NCBI GenBank assembly: GCA_001801025.1
Contig: MGWO01000004.1
Span: forward strand, 146,127 to 210,126
Reading direction: 5' to 3'
Source: Gallionellales bacterium GWA2_54_124
GTDB taxonomy: Bacteria; Pseudomonadota; Gammaproteobacteria; Burkholderiales; Gallionellaceae
DNA: 64,000 nt
In this document: positions 12,571-21,755 of the stretch, piece by piece
Position numbering within the stretch: the stretch's first letter is position 1
How the letters are laid out: every line of letters begins with the position of its first letter
The notes under the pieces: model-generated
Told to the model about the DNA's origin: nothing
The model's input: only the letters and a program-made list of their open reading frames with translations
Database searches by the model: none
Program-made: the position numbers and the translations under genes

Positions 12571-13169
12571 TACCACCTATTATCTTGACTGGTTTCCAAC
12601 AACGGGCGCAGCTTCTCAGCAACCGCTTCACGTGCCCTGAAAATTCTAGATCGCACCGTGCCGACAGGGCAGTTCATCACGCTGGCAATTTCTTCGTAGC
12701 TCAAGCCCTCGATTTCTCTTAAGGTGAGCGCACTGCGCAGATCTTCCGGCAACTGTTGCAACGCTGCTTGCACGACACTGACAACCTGTTTGCTCATGAG
12801 TTCATTTTCAGGCGTACTTATTTCATGCAACAGTCCTGCATCCTCAAACGATTCGGCTTCTTCAGCATCAAAAGGCGTACTGGTGGGTGCGCGGCGCTTA
12901 TTCGCCAACAGATAGTTTTTTGCCGTGTTGATGCCGATGCGATACAGCCAGGTATAAAACGCACTGTCGCCGCGAAAGCCGGGCAAGGCACGATAGGCCT
13001 TGATAAAAGCCTCCTGCGTGACGTCCTCCGCCTCGCCGGTATCGCGCACAAAGCGTGAAATGAGGCGCCCCAGCTTACGCTGATATTTTGCAACCAACAG
13101 ATCGAAGGCGTGCTTATCCCCGCGCTGCACGCGCTCGACCAACTGCTGATCAACTTCCCGATCACCCAT
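12570..13169 (-). CDS. rpoE: RNA polymerase sigma factor RpoE (sigma-E/AlgU)
   Basis: An ECF sigma factor directing the extracytoplasmic stress response. The 199-residue protein has region 2 (LISRFVRDTGEAEDVTQEAFIKAYRALPGF) in split form across about residues 38-67, and region 4 with LREIEGLSYEEIASVMNCP and GTVRSRIFRARE. The ATG at 13169 was chosen because MGDREVDQQLVERVQRGD aligns with the E. coli N-terminus; an extension to 13208 adds unrelated residues. The gene is divergent from nadB and has a plausible vegetative promoter 47-75 bases upstream. Confidence 0.96.
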   Translation of the reverse strand: MGDREVDQQLVERVQRGDKHAFDLLVAKYQRKLGRLISRFVRDTGEAEDVTQEAFIKAYRALPGFRGDSAFYTWLYRIGINTAKNYLLANKRRAPTSTPFDAEEAESFEDAGLLHEISTPENELMSKQVVSVVQAALQQLPEDLRSALTLREIEGLSYEEIASVMNCPVGTVRSRIFRAREAVAEKLRPLLETSQDNRW

Positions 13170-13215
13170 CCCTGACAATTCCGATTGAAATAGCACAAAA
13201 CATGCCACAGCGCAC

Positions 13216-13244
13216 AGTATAACCGCTCAGAGCACACTCGTCAG
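13216..13244 (-). promoter_or_regulatory. Putative sigma-70 promoter of the rpoE operon
   Basis: Read on the minus strand, CTGACG (13244-13239) and TATACT (13221-13216) are separated by exactly 17 bp and lie upstream of the rpoE start. These match -35 and -10 hexamers at 4 of 6 and 5 of 6 positions. No clear GGAACTT/TCTGA sigma-E type promoter was seen in the same gap, but a weaker one cannot be excluded by eye. Confidence 0.5.
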
Positions 13245-13297
13245 CCTGCCGCACAATCACAGGAATTCTGCCGGCAAAAATAAATCATATTCTTTCT

Positions 13298-14920
13298 ATG
13301 CGACAGTTTGCTATAGTTCGTCAATTGAAATGGACGAGAACCCAATTGCTTCAATTTGACACTCTGATTATCGGCAGCGGCCTCGCAGGACTGACTCTGG
13401 CACTCAAACTTGCCGACGGGCAAAAGATCGGCCTGATTACCAAAAAAGCATTGCTCGACGGCGCGAGCGGCTGGGCGCAAGGCGGAATTGCCGCCGTTTT
13501 ATCAGGAGAAGACACTCAGGAAGCGCACACTCAGGACACCTTGCTGGCAGGCGCCGGCCTGTGCGACGAAGCCGCGACCCGTTACGTCGTCGAACATGGC
13601 AAGCGCTCAATCGAATGGCTGATACAGCAGGGCGTGCCTTTTACCCGCGACAACACAAGCGATACGGGCTATCACCTGACGCGTGAAGGCGGACACGACC
13701 GGCGGCGCATCTTCCATGCCGCCGATGCAACCGGTCATGCCGTACAAAAAACGCTGATCGAAAAAATCCTCGAACACCCCAATATCACCGTACTCGAAGC
13801 GTATATGTCGGTGGATCTCATCACCGGAAAAAAGCTGGGTTTAACAGATAACCGCTGCTACGGCGCCTATGCGCTGAACACAGCGACTGACGAAGTCGTC
13901 ACCATCAGCGCCCAAAACACCATACTGGCCACCGGTGGCAGCGGCAAGGTATATCTGTACACCACAAACCCGGACACGGCGACTGGCGACGGCATCGCCA
14001 TGGCGTGGCGCGCCGGTTGCCGCATTGCCAACATGGAGTTTATCCAGTTTCATCCCACCTGTTTGTATCATCCGCACGCCAAATCATTCCTGATCAGCGA
14101 GGCGGTACGCGGCGAAGGCGGCATCCTCAAGCTGCCCGATGGCACCCGCTTCATGCCCAAACACGACACGCGCGCCGAACTTGCACCGCGCGACATCGTA
14201 GCGCGTGCGATAGACCACGAAATGAAAAAAGGCGGCTTCGATTGCGTCTATCTGGATATTTCGCATCAATCGGTCGAGTTTTTACAGGAACACTTCCCCA
14301 ATATCTTTGCCCGCTGCCTGAAACTGGGCATAAACATCAGTCAGGAGCCGATTCCCGTCGTGCCCGCAGCACATTACACCTGCGGCGGCATCGTGACCGA
14401 CCTCTGCGCGCGCACCGATGTCAGAAATCTGTATGCGATCGGCGAAACGGCTTACAGCGGACTGCACGGCGCAAACCGGCTGGCGAGCAACTCGCTGCTC
14501 GAATGTCTGGTGTTTGCCGATGCCGCAGCACAGGATATTTTAAGCCGCCCGAAACAGTCGGCACCGTTGCTACCCGAATGGGATGACAGTCAGGTGAGGG
14601 ATGCGGACGAACATATCGTGATCTCGCACAACTGGGCAGAACTGCGCCACTTCATGTGGGACTATGTCGGCATCGTACGCACCAATAAACGCCTGCAGCG
14701 CGCGCAGCATCGCGTCCAGTTGCTGCAAAAAGAGATCGATGAGTACTATGCAAACTTTCACATCAGCGCCGATTTGCTGGAGCTGCGCAATCTGGTCACC
14801 AATGCCGACCTAATCGTCCAGAGCGCACTGTCTCGTCACGAGAGCCGCGGACTGCATTACAGCCGGGATTACCCTGAAACGCTAGAGCTCCCGAGCCCTA
14901 CCATCCTGACTCCCCACTAA
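13298..14920 (+). CDS. nadB: L-aspartate oxidase
   Basis: NadB oxidises L-aspartate to iminoaspartate, the first step of de novo NAD synthesis, with FAD. The Rossmann FAD motif TLIIGSGLAGLTLALKLA is near the N-terminus, GWAQGGIAAV and the FIQFHPTCLYHP active-site segment follow, and the C-terminal succinate dehydrogenase flavoprotein domain is intact. The start is uncertain. The ATG at 13298 lacks a Shine-Dalgarno sequence, while an in-frame TTG at 13346 follows GGACGAG and would begin closer to the conserved region. It ends convergently on the ygfX stop codon. Confidence 0.95.
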   Translation: MRQFAIVRQLKWTRTQLLQFDTLIIGSGLAGLTLALKLADGQKIGLITKKALLDGASGWAQGGIAAVLSGEDTQEAHTQDTLLAGAGLCDEAATRYVVEHGKRSIEWLIQQGVPFTRDNTSDTGYHLTREGGHDRRRIFHAADATGHAVQKTLIEKILEHPNITVLEAYMSVDLITGKKLGLTDNRCYGAYALNTATDEVVTISAQNTILATGGSGKVYLYTTNPDTATGDGIAMAWRAGCRIANMEFIQFHPTCLYHPHAKSFLISEAVRGEGGILKLPDGTRFMPKHDTRAELAPRDIVARAIDHEMKKGGFDCVYLDISHQSVEFLQEHFPNIFARCLKLGINISQEPIPVVPAAHYTCGGIVTDLCARTDVRNLYAIGETAYSGLHGANRLASNSLLECLVFADAAAQDILSRPKQSAPLLPEWDDSQVRDADEHIVISHNWAELRHFMWDYVGIVRTNKRLQRAQHRVQLLQKEIDEYYANFHISADLLELRNLVTNADLIVQSALSRHESRGLHYSRDYPETLELPSPTILTPH

Positions 14921-15324
14921 CGGTCCAGCCTCAGGCGCACGCGCAGATCACGGAAATCGTCAGCATTCATTGCATCAGCAAAGATCACCTGACAAACCGG
15001 CAATCTGCGCCCGGCCTGCCTCACGCACAACACGACACACAAGGGCATCACAAGCGTAGAAGCACACAGCTCACCTGCTACGGCATCGCCTGAAGAATCG
15101 CTCACAAGAAGCTGTGTTTTATCCAGTGTAAAACTGCGTTGCGTGGTACGCTGCTGCAACAAAAAATTGGCCGTTACCGCAAGGGTCAGCCCGGCACACG
15201 CCCAAAGAGGGAGAGAGGTCAGAATAATCGACACGACGGCCAGCGCATGAATCGCTGTCAAAAGCAGGAAGTAGGTTCGGGACGGTTTAAGGGAAAACGA
15301 CTTGAGCACAGGCGCCCGGAGCAC
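14917..15324 (-). CDS. YgfX-like membrane protein (toxin CptA family)
   Basis: A 135-residue protein starting with SLKPSRTY and two adjacent transmembrane segments (about 18-36 and 38-53), then a soluble tail. This layout and the position beside nadB and rpoE match YgfX, which in E. coli is paired with SdhE/YgfY and affects cytoskeletal proteins. No sdhE-like partner is in this window. It begins with GTG (15324, or 15309) overlapping the kinase stop by one base, and its stop overlaps the nadB stop convergently. The call rests on pattern and context. Confidence 0.6.
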   Translation of the reverse strand: MLRAPVLKSFSLKPSRTYFLLLTAIHALAVVSIILTSLPLWACAGLTLAVTANFLLQQRTTQRSFTLDKTQLLVSDSSGDAVAGELCASTLVMPLCVVLCVRQAGRRLPVCQVIFADAMNADDFRDLRVRLRLDR

Positions 15325-16499
15325 TACCGTTGGGTATAAATCAGCACAAGCAACACCAGCACAATCAGCAGCATGACCAGCAGCTTAAAACTGCCACCAC
15401 CGTCGGGTGCTGCCGGACGCGCCTGAATCGTTGGACGCGCTTTATTCAAGGGCGAAACAGGCGCTCTCATCCTCAGCGTTTTAGACAACTCGTCCATATC
15501 CTCGGATGTCGTAGTCAACGCGGCCAGCCGCATGGTCGCTTCATTCGAATCAAATGCCCGTGACAATCCCAGTGTGGCGACAGCAGGCTCCAACTGCTCG
15601 GTATCCTGACGCAGCTCATTGACCACGATGCCGGCGAGTTTTTTGCCCTGCGGTATCTCGACAGGCTGCTCAGAGCGCGGCAAGGTATCGCGACAGGCAC
15701 GCAAATCCGTCGCAAAATCCTTCGCATTCTGGTAGCGGTCATCGAGTTCTTTAGCTAACGCTTTCGCCACGATGAAATTCAGCATATCCGGCACACGCGG
15801 ATTGAGTTTTCCGGGGGCCACGGGCACCGTATTGAGGGTCTGAAACATGATGGCGTTCACGTTATCCCCCATAAAGGGCGACTCACCGGTGAGCATCTCG
15901 TACAACATCACGCCCAGGGAAAAAATATCGGAACGCTGATCGAGGGTTTTACCCAAAACCTGCTCAGGCGACATGTATTTTGGCGAGCCCAGCACCATAC
16001 CCGTCTGAGTACGGACGGCGGAGGACGCCATACGCGCAATGCCGAAATCGGTGATTTTCACATGTCCGTCGCGTATCACCATGATGTTGGAAGGTTTAAT
16101 ATCACGATGCACAATTTCGTGCTCGTGAGCATAAGCCAAACCTGCGGCAACTTGCGCGACGATATCCAGCACCTGATCTACCGGCAGCATGCCGTTGTCG
16201 CGCATAAGATCGCGCAACTCGCAACCTTCGAGGAACTCCATGGCGATATAGGCGATATCACCGCTTTTGCCCACATCGTAAATGGTGACGATATTCGGAT
16301 GATTCAGACGACCTGCGGCACGCGCCTCCTGATAGAAACGCCCCTCGTACTCATCCTTTTCTTCCTGAGCAAGCCCGAGATTGATCGTCTTGATCGCGAC
16401 AATGCGGTCAATCAGAGGGTCGCGCGCCCGGTAAACGACGCCCATCGCACCCTGCCCCAGCTCTGAGATCACTTCATAGCGTCCCAAATGGCGTGTCAT
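15324..16499 (-). CDS. Membrane-anchored Ser/Thr protein kinase (PknB-like)
   Basis: A Hanks-type eukaryote-like kinase of 391 residues. It has the glycine loop GQGAMGVVYRARD, VAIKTI lysine, catalytic loop HRDIKPSNIM, DFGIA, and APE-like YMSPEQ, then a juxtamembrane linker and one C-terminal transmembrane helix (about 372-388). It has no PASTA repeats, so no extracellular sensor is visible. ATG 16499 is preferred over a GTG nine bases earlier. It follows a class III cyclase gene by about 46 bp and is probably co-transcribed. Its substrates cannot be read from sequence. Confidence 0.92.
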   Translation of the reverse strand: MTRHLGRYEVISELGQGAMGVVYRARDPLIDRIVAIKTINLGLAQEEKDEYEGRFYQEARAAGRLNHPNIVTIYDVGKSGDIAYIAMEFLEGCELRDLMRDNGMLPVDQVLDIVAQVAAGLAYAHEHEIVHRDIKPSNIMVIRDGHVKITDFGIARMASSAVRTQTGMVLGSPKYMSPEQVLGKTLDQRSDIFSLGVMLYEMLTGESPFMGDNVNAIMFQTLNTVPVAPGKLNPRVPDMLNFIVAKALAKELDDRYQNAKDFATDLRACRDTLPRSEQPVEIPQGKKLAGIVVNELRQDTEQLEPAVATLGLSRAFDSNEATMRLAALTTTSEDMDELSKTLRMRAPVSPLNKARPTIQARPAAPDGGGSFKLLVMLLIVLVLLVLIYTQR

Positions 16500-16545
16500 C
16501 TCAGCCACCTAGAAGTCGCGATTTTATTTATCCGGCTAAGCATTG

Positions 16546-17868
16546 CTAATTACATACCTTAGGCTTAAAACTGTGAGTCTTACCCGGCTCAATAGTGACT
16601 TCCTCACTGTAAATACCGAAGCTCGTATGTGTCAGAATAATTTTATGCTTGCCGGGTTTGACCGTAACCGACAAACGGCCCGAAGAAATTTTTCCCTTGT
16701 TAGCGCTGTCCACAAAGAGCTGGACATCATCCTTATCTTTGCACATAACGGAAATCGTAGACTCCACAACCGAATCGGGCTTTCCGTCAACAGCTTCGTC
16801 GCCGCCCTTCTTAGCCTGCACGCGCTCAGCGCTCCGCTCTACGGCAATCTGCTTTTTAACGGCAGCCAGATCAAGCTTTTGTTTTTCCAGCGCTTTAGAA
16901 CTGGATTTGTCGCCCGATGCAAGCTTAACTTCGTGCGTTCTGGGCGATGCGGCTGCGACAGCGGATTTAGCAACAGCGCCTTTATCCATCAACGGCGTCG
17001 CGGCAACCACCCCTGAGGCTTTTGCCGGCTCAGGCTGAACAGCAACAACCGCGCTCTCAGACGGCATGATTTCGACCACAGAGGGAGGGGGCGCTTCCTT
17101 TTTATCGGGTATGAGCACGAACATCCCGACAAGCAGCAGCAACGGCACAGCGACCAAACCGATATAAATCCGACGTTGCCGGGCATCCGGCTGTTTTATT
17201 TTTTCACTCAAGACCATCGGTTTAATCGCGACCGTACGCCCTATCGCACGAACCTTGCCCAGCAACGCGCCAACGCGACTGCTGCCAGCGGGAGGAGTGA
17301 AATGCTCCGCCTTGCCGGTCTGATCGCCCGGATAGCCGATGGCATAAATCTCATGCTCACGCACATGTTTGTCGGTACGCGACCCCTGATAATGGAACAT
17401 CCCGGTGTATTGATCGGAAAGTCTGGATACGGCATCGAAATACGAACGGGTCACCAGAATTTGACTGGGATCTGCAAAAGCCATTACGCGTTGCGCGACG
17501 TTGATGCCATCGCCGACGATATTGGGCTGACCATTGATATCCCGCACCAGACGGACCGGACCTAAGTTGATGCCGATACGCACCAGCAAAGGAGGATCGG
17601 TCGCAGGATCTTCGGCGAGCAAACTGGCGCGCAGACGCAGCGCAGCGGTCAAAGCAGACTCGACATCGCCTAAAAAATTCACTGCGGCCCCATCACCCGT
17701 ATCAAGAATGATGCGATCATTGACGGGAACGTCATGTATCGCCTCTGAAAGATAGGTATTGAACCTGTCCTTCAGAGAAATTTGCCCGGATACCGCCTTT
17801 TTTGAATATTCAACGATATCCAAAAACAGCACGCTGCAAATGATGGTTTTATTGCTGCGATCTTCCAT
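16546..17868 (-). CDS. Class III nucleotide cyclase with transmembrane helix and PEGA domain
   Basis: A 440-residue fusion. The N-terminal cyclase domain (about 8-190) has the metal-binding aspartates in SVLFLDIVEYSKK and LDTGDGAAVNFLGD, and the IGINLGPV and GDGINVAQRV segments of adenylate/guanylate cyclases. A single transmembrane helix lies near 228-250, then an Ala/Lys-rich stretch (about 265-360), then a PEGA-like C-terminal domain (LSVTVKPGKHKIILTH). PEGA domains often accompany Ser/Thr kinases, matching the kinase next door. Whether the product is cAMP or cGMP is not clear from sequence. Confidence 0.85.
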   Translation of the reverse strand: MEDRSNKTIICSVLFLDIVEYSKKAVSGQISLKDRFNTYLSEAIHDVPVNDRIILDTGDGAAVNFLGDVESALTAALRLRASLLAEDPATDPPLLVRIGINLGPVRLVRDINGQPNIVGDGINVAQRVMAFADPSQILVTRSYFDAVSRLSDQYTGMFHYQGSRTDKHVREHEIYAIGYPGDQTGKAEHFTPPAGSSRVGALLGKVRAIGRTVAIKPMVLSEKIKQPDARQRRIYIGLVAVPLLLLVGMFVLIPDKKEAPPPSVVEIMPSESAVVAVQPEPAKASGVVAATPLMDKGAVAKSAVAAASPRTHEVKLASGDKSSSKALEKQKLDLAAVKKQIAVERSAERVQAKKGGDEAVDGKPDSVVESTISVMCKDKDDVQLFVDSANKGKISSGRLSVTVKPGKHKIILTHTSFGIYSEEVTIEPGKTHSFKPKVCN

Positions 17869-17917
17869 TCAGCTTTTATTCACTAATAGTAACTGGGTTA
17901 ATTCGTTAACCGGACGT

Positions 17918-18826
17918 TCAACGCTTAACACCACGACTCCCGCTGCTACGGCTACCGCTACGACGATTTCCGCCACCGGGATTACGGGTTCGCCCCGGCA
18001 CAGACGGCTTAGGCGCGACAAATTTAGGGGCGGGCGGCTCGACTTCATCGGTGCTAATGCCGACCCAATCGAGCACTTGCGCGATTTCTCCCTCGCCCAG
18101 TTCAGCGCTCATCCCGCGCTTTAACCGCGGCGGCAGGTTGATTATACCGAAGCGCACCCGCATCAGTCGACTCACCGGCAAGCCCAGTGCATCAAAAGTA
18201 CGCCGCACGATACGATTGCGCCCTTCTTTCAACATCACCTTGTACCAGTGATTGAAGCCTTCGCCACCGTTATCCTCCAGTTTATCAAAGGTCACCGGCC
18301 CGTCTTCGAGCATCACGCCTTCTTTGAGCACTTGAGTGACCTGTTCCTCGGTCATGGTGCCCTGCACGCGCACGGCATATTCGCGCTCGACTTCAAACCG
18401 GGGGTGCATCAGACGGTTAGCCAGTTCACCGGAAGTCGTAAAAATCAGCAGCCCGCTGGTATTAAAATCCAGCCGCCCGATGGCGATCCATTTCTGACCG
18501 CGCAATTTAGGCAATTTATCGAACACGCTCGCGCGCTTTTCCGGATCATCTCGGCTGACAATTTCGCCTTCCGGCTTGTGGTATAGCAACACGCGCGCAG
18601 TGTGGTCGCGCTCACCGACGCGTATCGTGCGGCGTTCGGTTTTCACCAGATCGCCCGGCACAACGCGCATACCCAGCGTTGCAGGCTCACCGTTCACGCT
18701 CACGCGTCCCGTGGCAATCCACTCTTCCATGTTACGGCGCGAACCGAATCCTGCCTGAGCTAATACCTTCTGCAACTTCTCGCCGGCTTCCGGCTGGTAT
18801 TCCGCTTCAATTTCCTGTTCTATCAT
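17918..18826 (-). CDS. rluB: 23S rRNA pseudouridine synthase RluB
   Basis: RluB isomerises uridine 2605 (E. coli number) of 23S rRNA. The 302-residue protein has an N-terminal S4 RNA-binding domain ([20 protein letters not shown]) and the catalytic motif [11 protein letters not shown] with its aspartate. It then has the RsuA-family core, and a low-complexity Gly/Arg/Ser tail typical of RluB. Its ATG overlaps the recR stop by four bases. Confidence 0.92.
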   Translation of the reverse strand: MIEQEIEAEYQPEAGEKLQKVLAQAGFGSRRNMEEWIATGRVSVNGEPATLGMRVVPGDLVKTERRTIRVGERDHTARVLLYHKPEGEIVSRDDPEKRASVFDKLPKLRGQKWIAIGRLDFNTSGLLIFTTSGELANRLMHPRFEVEREYAVRVQGTMTEEQVTQVLKEGVMLEDGPVTFDKLEDNGGEGFNHWYKVMLKEGRNRIVRRTFDALGLPVSRLMRVRFGIINLPPRLKRGMSAELGEGEIAQVLDWVGISTDEVEPPAPKFVAPKPSVPGRTRNPGGGNRRSGSRSSGSRGVKR

Positions 18827-19413
18827 AACTCACGTCTTTCTAGCACGGCTTGCGCCAATGTCCCACTATCTACCTGCTCCAGCTCGCCGCCAACCGGCAA
18901 ACCACGCGCAATACGCGACACTTTAACACCTAAGGACTGCAAAAGGGTTGCCAAATAATGCGCAGTCGCATCGCCCTCTACCGTAAAATTGGTCGCCAGG
19001 ATCACTTCGCAAGGGTGTTGCTGCACACGCCTGACCAGATTATCCAGTTGCAATTCCTTCGCGCCGATGCCGTCGAGGGGGGATAACCGTCCCATCAGCA
19101 CGTAATACATCCCGCGAAAACACTGCGTCTGCTCTATCATCAGCTGGTCAGCTGGCATCTCCACAACGCACAACAAATTCTCGTCGCGGGCAGCGGAGGC
19201 ACACAAACCGCACACCGGCTGCTCGGAGAAATTATTGCAGCGAGAACAATGCTGGACATTTTCCGCGGCCCTTTCAAGCGCCTCGGCCAAATGCAATGCC
19301 CCTTTGCGATCGCGCTGCAGCAAATGATAGGCCATGCGCTGAGCCGATTTTGGACCTACGCCCGGCAGACAGCGCAACGCGGAAATCAACTCATCGAGAT
19401 GCGAGAGCGCCAT
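18823..19413 (-). CDS. recR: Recombination protein RecR
   Basis: RecR works with RecO and RecF in single-strand gap repair. The 196-residue protein has an N-terminal helix-hairpin-helix ([17 protein letters not shown]), a four-cysteine zinc finger ([16 protein letters not shown]), and a Toprim domain. It overlaps ybaB by one base and rluB by four, forming dnaX-ybaB-recR-rluB. Confidence 0.96.
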   Translation of the reverse strand: MALSHLDELISALRCLPGVGPKSAQRMAYHLLQRDRKGALHLAEALERAAENVQHCSRCNNFSEQPVCGLCASAARDENLLCVVEMPADQLMIEQTQCFRGMYYVLMGRLSPLDGIGAKELQLDNLVRRVQQHPCEVILATNFTVEGDATAHYLATLLQSLGVKVSRIARGLPVGGELEQVDSGTLAQAVLERREL

Positions 19414-19736
19414 TAAAAGGGCAGCTTCATCCCGGGCGGCAAGCCCATGCCTGCACCAAAACCACTCATGCGCTGCTCTGTCGTCGCGGCGACTTGTTTA
19501 ACCGCATCGTTAAGCGCCAATACGATCAGATCTTCGAGCATTTCCTTATCCGCCAGCACGCTGTCATCGAGCGCTACGCGGCGCACTTCATGTGCACAGC
19601 TCATGGTGACTTTGACCAGCCCTGAGGCTGCCTGCCCGACAACCTCGATGGTCGCCAATTCGGCCTGCGCCTGCTGCATATTTTTCTGCATTTGCTGCGC
19701 CTGTTTCATCAAGCCGCCCAATCCGCCCTTCATCAT
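19413..19736 (-). CDS. ybaB: Nucleoid-associated protein YbaB/EbfC
   Basis: A 107-residue DNA-binding protein of the YbaB/EbfC family. It begins [20 protein letters not shown] and carries the [21 protein letters not shown] core. It sits ten bases after dnaX and overlaps recR by one base, the conserved dnaX-ybaB-recR order. Two adjacent ATG codons could start it. Confidence 0.94.
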   Translation of the reverse strand: MMKGGLGGLMKQAQQMQKNMQQAQAELATIEVVGQAASGLVKVTMSCAHEVRRVALDDSVLADKEMLEDLIVLALNDAVKQVAATTEQRMSGFGAGMGLPPGMKLPF

Positions 19737-19745
19737 ACGAAACTC

Positions 19746-21428
19746 CTATTGATTAACATATTTGATTGATTCGGGCACCACCGTGGCACCCAGCTCAGTG
19801 ACCGCACCTAAAACGAAGGCATCCGAGGCGACCGAGTCGAGCGCCTGCTGCTGCCTCGTCTCACGCGTTTGATGCTCGATCTTGGCAGGCGTCGCCGCTT
19901 CCACTTTTCCCAACACAACGGATAGTTTCAAAGGGCGCGCAAAATAATCGCTTAACGCCGTTTGCAAATTATCCGTCGCCATCTTGGTCTGCAGATGTTT
20001 ATGCTCCTGCGCCAGCCGCAACACAACCTGCTGCTCGGACACCGAATCCAGCACGCAGTGCTTGGCCAACTGCTGCGCCATCGCCTGCACATTCAACCTG
20101 CCCAGCAAATAATTCCAGTCGGGCGGCGCATCATCCGCATACCGGACGGGTGCCGCAGTTGAAACGGGTACAATCTGTTCCAACACAGGCACCGCGACAG
20201 CGGCCGGCACAACTGGCGCCGGGGGCGTTGCGACAGGCGCTGCAACATGAGCCGCACGAGACTGAACGGGTTGGGCTGCTTGAACCACCGGAGCGGTCTG
20301 AACGGCAGCTTGCGTAAAGCCTTTTACGGGTAACGCGACACGCGAAGGTGCAAACGCCAGCATGCGCAGCAGCGTCATGCTGAATCCGGCATATTCATCG
20401 GGCGCCAGTTCGATTTCGGCACGCCCGTGTATTGCAATTTGATAAAACAGCTGCACTTCTTCAGGTGTGAAACTCGCGGCAAGTTCAAGCACACGCACAC
20501 GCTCCGGATCGTCCTCTGCAATCGCCTGCGGCACGGTCTGCGCCAGCGCAATACGGTGCAGCAAAGAGGCCAATTCCTGCAAAGCGGCATCGAACGCGAT
20601 GCTGCGAGTCGCCATCGATTCGGCAACGCCGAGCAAGTCTGCACCATTTTGCCGGTGCAGTGCATGCAGCAATTCGAAAAGATATCCCTGATCGATCGCA
20701 CCCAGCATGCTGCGCATCGCGGACTCTTCGAGCTTACCGGAGGAAAAAGCGATCGCCTGATCAGTCAGACTCAGTGCATCGCGCATACTTCCCTGCGCTG
20801 CGCGTGCCACCAGATTCAGCGCGCCCAGTTCAAACTCAATGCGTTCCTCCGTCAGCACATGTTGCAGGTGAGCGACGATCAGTGCGGGCGGCAACTGCTT
20901 CAAGTTGAACTGCAGGCAGCGCGACAACACGGTGACCGGGATTTTTTGCGGATCGGTGGTCGCCAGTATGAATTTCACATGCGCGGGTGGCTCTTCGAGC
21001 GTTTTCAACATCGCATTGAAGGCGGATTTCGACAGCATGTGCACTTCGTCGATGATATACACCTTGAAGCGCGCGGAGGTCGGCGCATACAACGCGCTCT
21101 CCAGCAACTCGCGCATGTTGTCGACCTGCGTATTGGACGCCGCATCAAGCTCAATCAGATCGACAAAGCGCCCGCTGTCGATTTCCGTACAGGCACTGCA
21201 CACACCGCACGGCGTGGCGGTAATGCCGGTCAGACAATTGAGAGATTTGGCGAAAATACGGGCAATCGTGGTTTTCCCCACCCCGCGCGTACCCGTAAAC
21301 AGATAGGCGTGATGCAGGCGATTTTGCGATAACGCGTTGCCCAGCGCCCTGACGACATGCTCCTGGCCTGCCAGTTGCGCGAAATTTTTAGGGCGCCATT
21401 TACGGGCGAGGACAGAGGTATCGGACAA
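19746..21428 (-). CDS. dnaX: DNA polymerase III subunit tau/gamma
   Basis: DnaX is the clamp-loader ATPase of the replicative polymerase. It has Walker A GTRGVGKTT, a zinc-binding cluster (CLTGITATPCGVCSAC), Walker B IIDEVHMLS, and a C-terminal tau extension after a Pro/Ala/Val-rich linker, 560 residues in all. The start codon is TTG (21428), with only a weak upstream ribosome site. The conserved MSDTSVLARKWRPKNFAQL begins there and no ATG is available nearby. No obvious A-rich slippery site for a short gamma form was noticed. Confidence 0.95.
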   Translation of the reverse strand: MSDTSVLARKWRPKNFAQLAGQEHVVRALGNALSQNRLHHAYLFTGTRGVGKTTIARIFAKSLNCLTGITATPCGVCSACTEIDSGRFVDLIELDAASNTQVDNMRELLESALYAPTSARFKVYIIDEVHMLSKSAFNAMLKTLEEPPAHVKFILATTDPQKIPVTVLSRCLQFNLKQLPPALIVAHLQHVLTEERIEFELGALNLVARAAQGSMRDALSLTDQAIAFSSGKLEESAMRSMLGAIDQGYLFELLHALHRQNGADLLGVAESMATRSIAFDAALQELASLLHRIALAQTVPQAIAEDDPERVRVLELAASFTPEEVQLFYQIAIHGRAEIELAPDEYAGFSMTLLRMLAFAPSRVALPVKGFTQAAVQTAPVVQAAQPVQSRAAHVAAPVATPPAPVVPAAVAVPVLEQIVPVSTAAPVRYADDAPPDWNYLLGRLNVQAMAQQLAKHCVLDSVSEQQVVLRLAQEHKHLQTKMATDNLQTALSDYFARPLKLSVVLGKVEAATPAKIEHQTRETRQQQALDSVASDAFVLGAVTELGATVVPESIKYVNQ

Positions 21429-21625
21429 ATTATGCCACGTCAGAAAAGATTAACACCTGATTCAAACTGATGCGCGCATTTAATTCTAAACTGCCGCGCA
21501 ACAACTGAAGACGACTGGCCTGCGCGAGGACTATCACACCCCGCATCACAAGCCAAAACACAGCCATGGAAAAATTCTGCGTAAAAAACTTCTTCATCGC
21601 GCCCTCCCATGACCACACATAAGGA

Positions 21626-21721
21626 GGCGAGCCTTACCCCCGGCACTTGCAGTAATTAGCTGTGGCTGCTTCCTTCCGGACCTGACCAGATTCACTACCC
21701 TGCAATGCGGGGAGACCCGCC
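21626..21721 (-). ncRNA. ffs: Signal recognition particle RNA, small (4.5S) type
   Basis: Read on the minus strand, the conserved apical sequence GGTCAGGTCCGGAAGGAAGC occurs at about 21690-21668. It is flanked by asymmetric internal-loop sequences and by complementary ends: GGCGGGTC at 21721-21714 pairs with GGCTCGCC at 21633-21626. The 96-base hairpin fits the small bacterial SRP RNA that binds Ffh for co-translational targeting. It lies 34 bases downstream of the fumarase gene and upstream of dnaX, on the same strand. The exact ends are inferred from pairing. Confidence 0.95.
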
Positions 21722-21755
21722 AATTCGTTACCAAGCGGGCTTGCGCCGCACTTTA

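Noticed and set aside
21430..21618. Small open frame between dnaX and ffs, with a hydrophobic N-terminus
   Set aside because: No homology recognised and no clear ribosome site; more likely the dnaX leader region.
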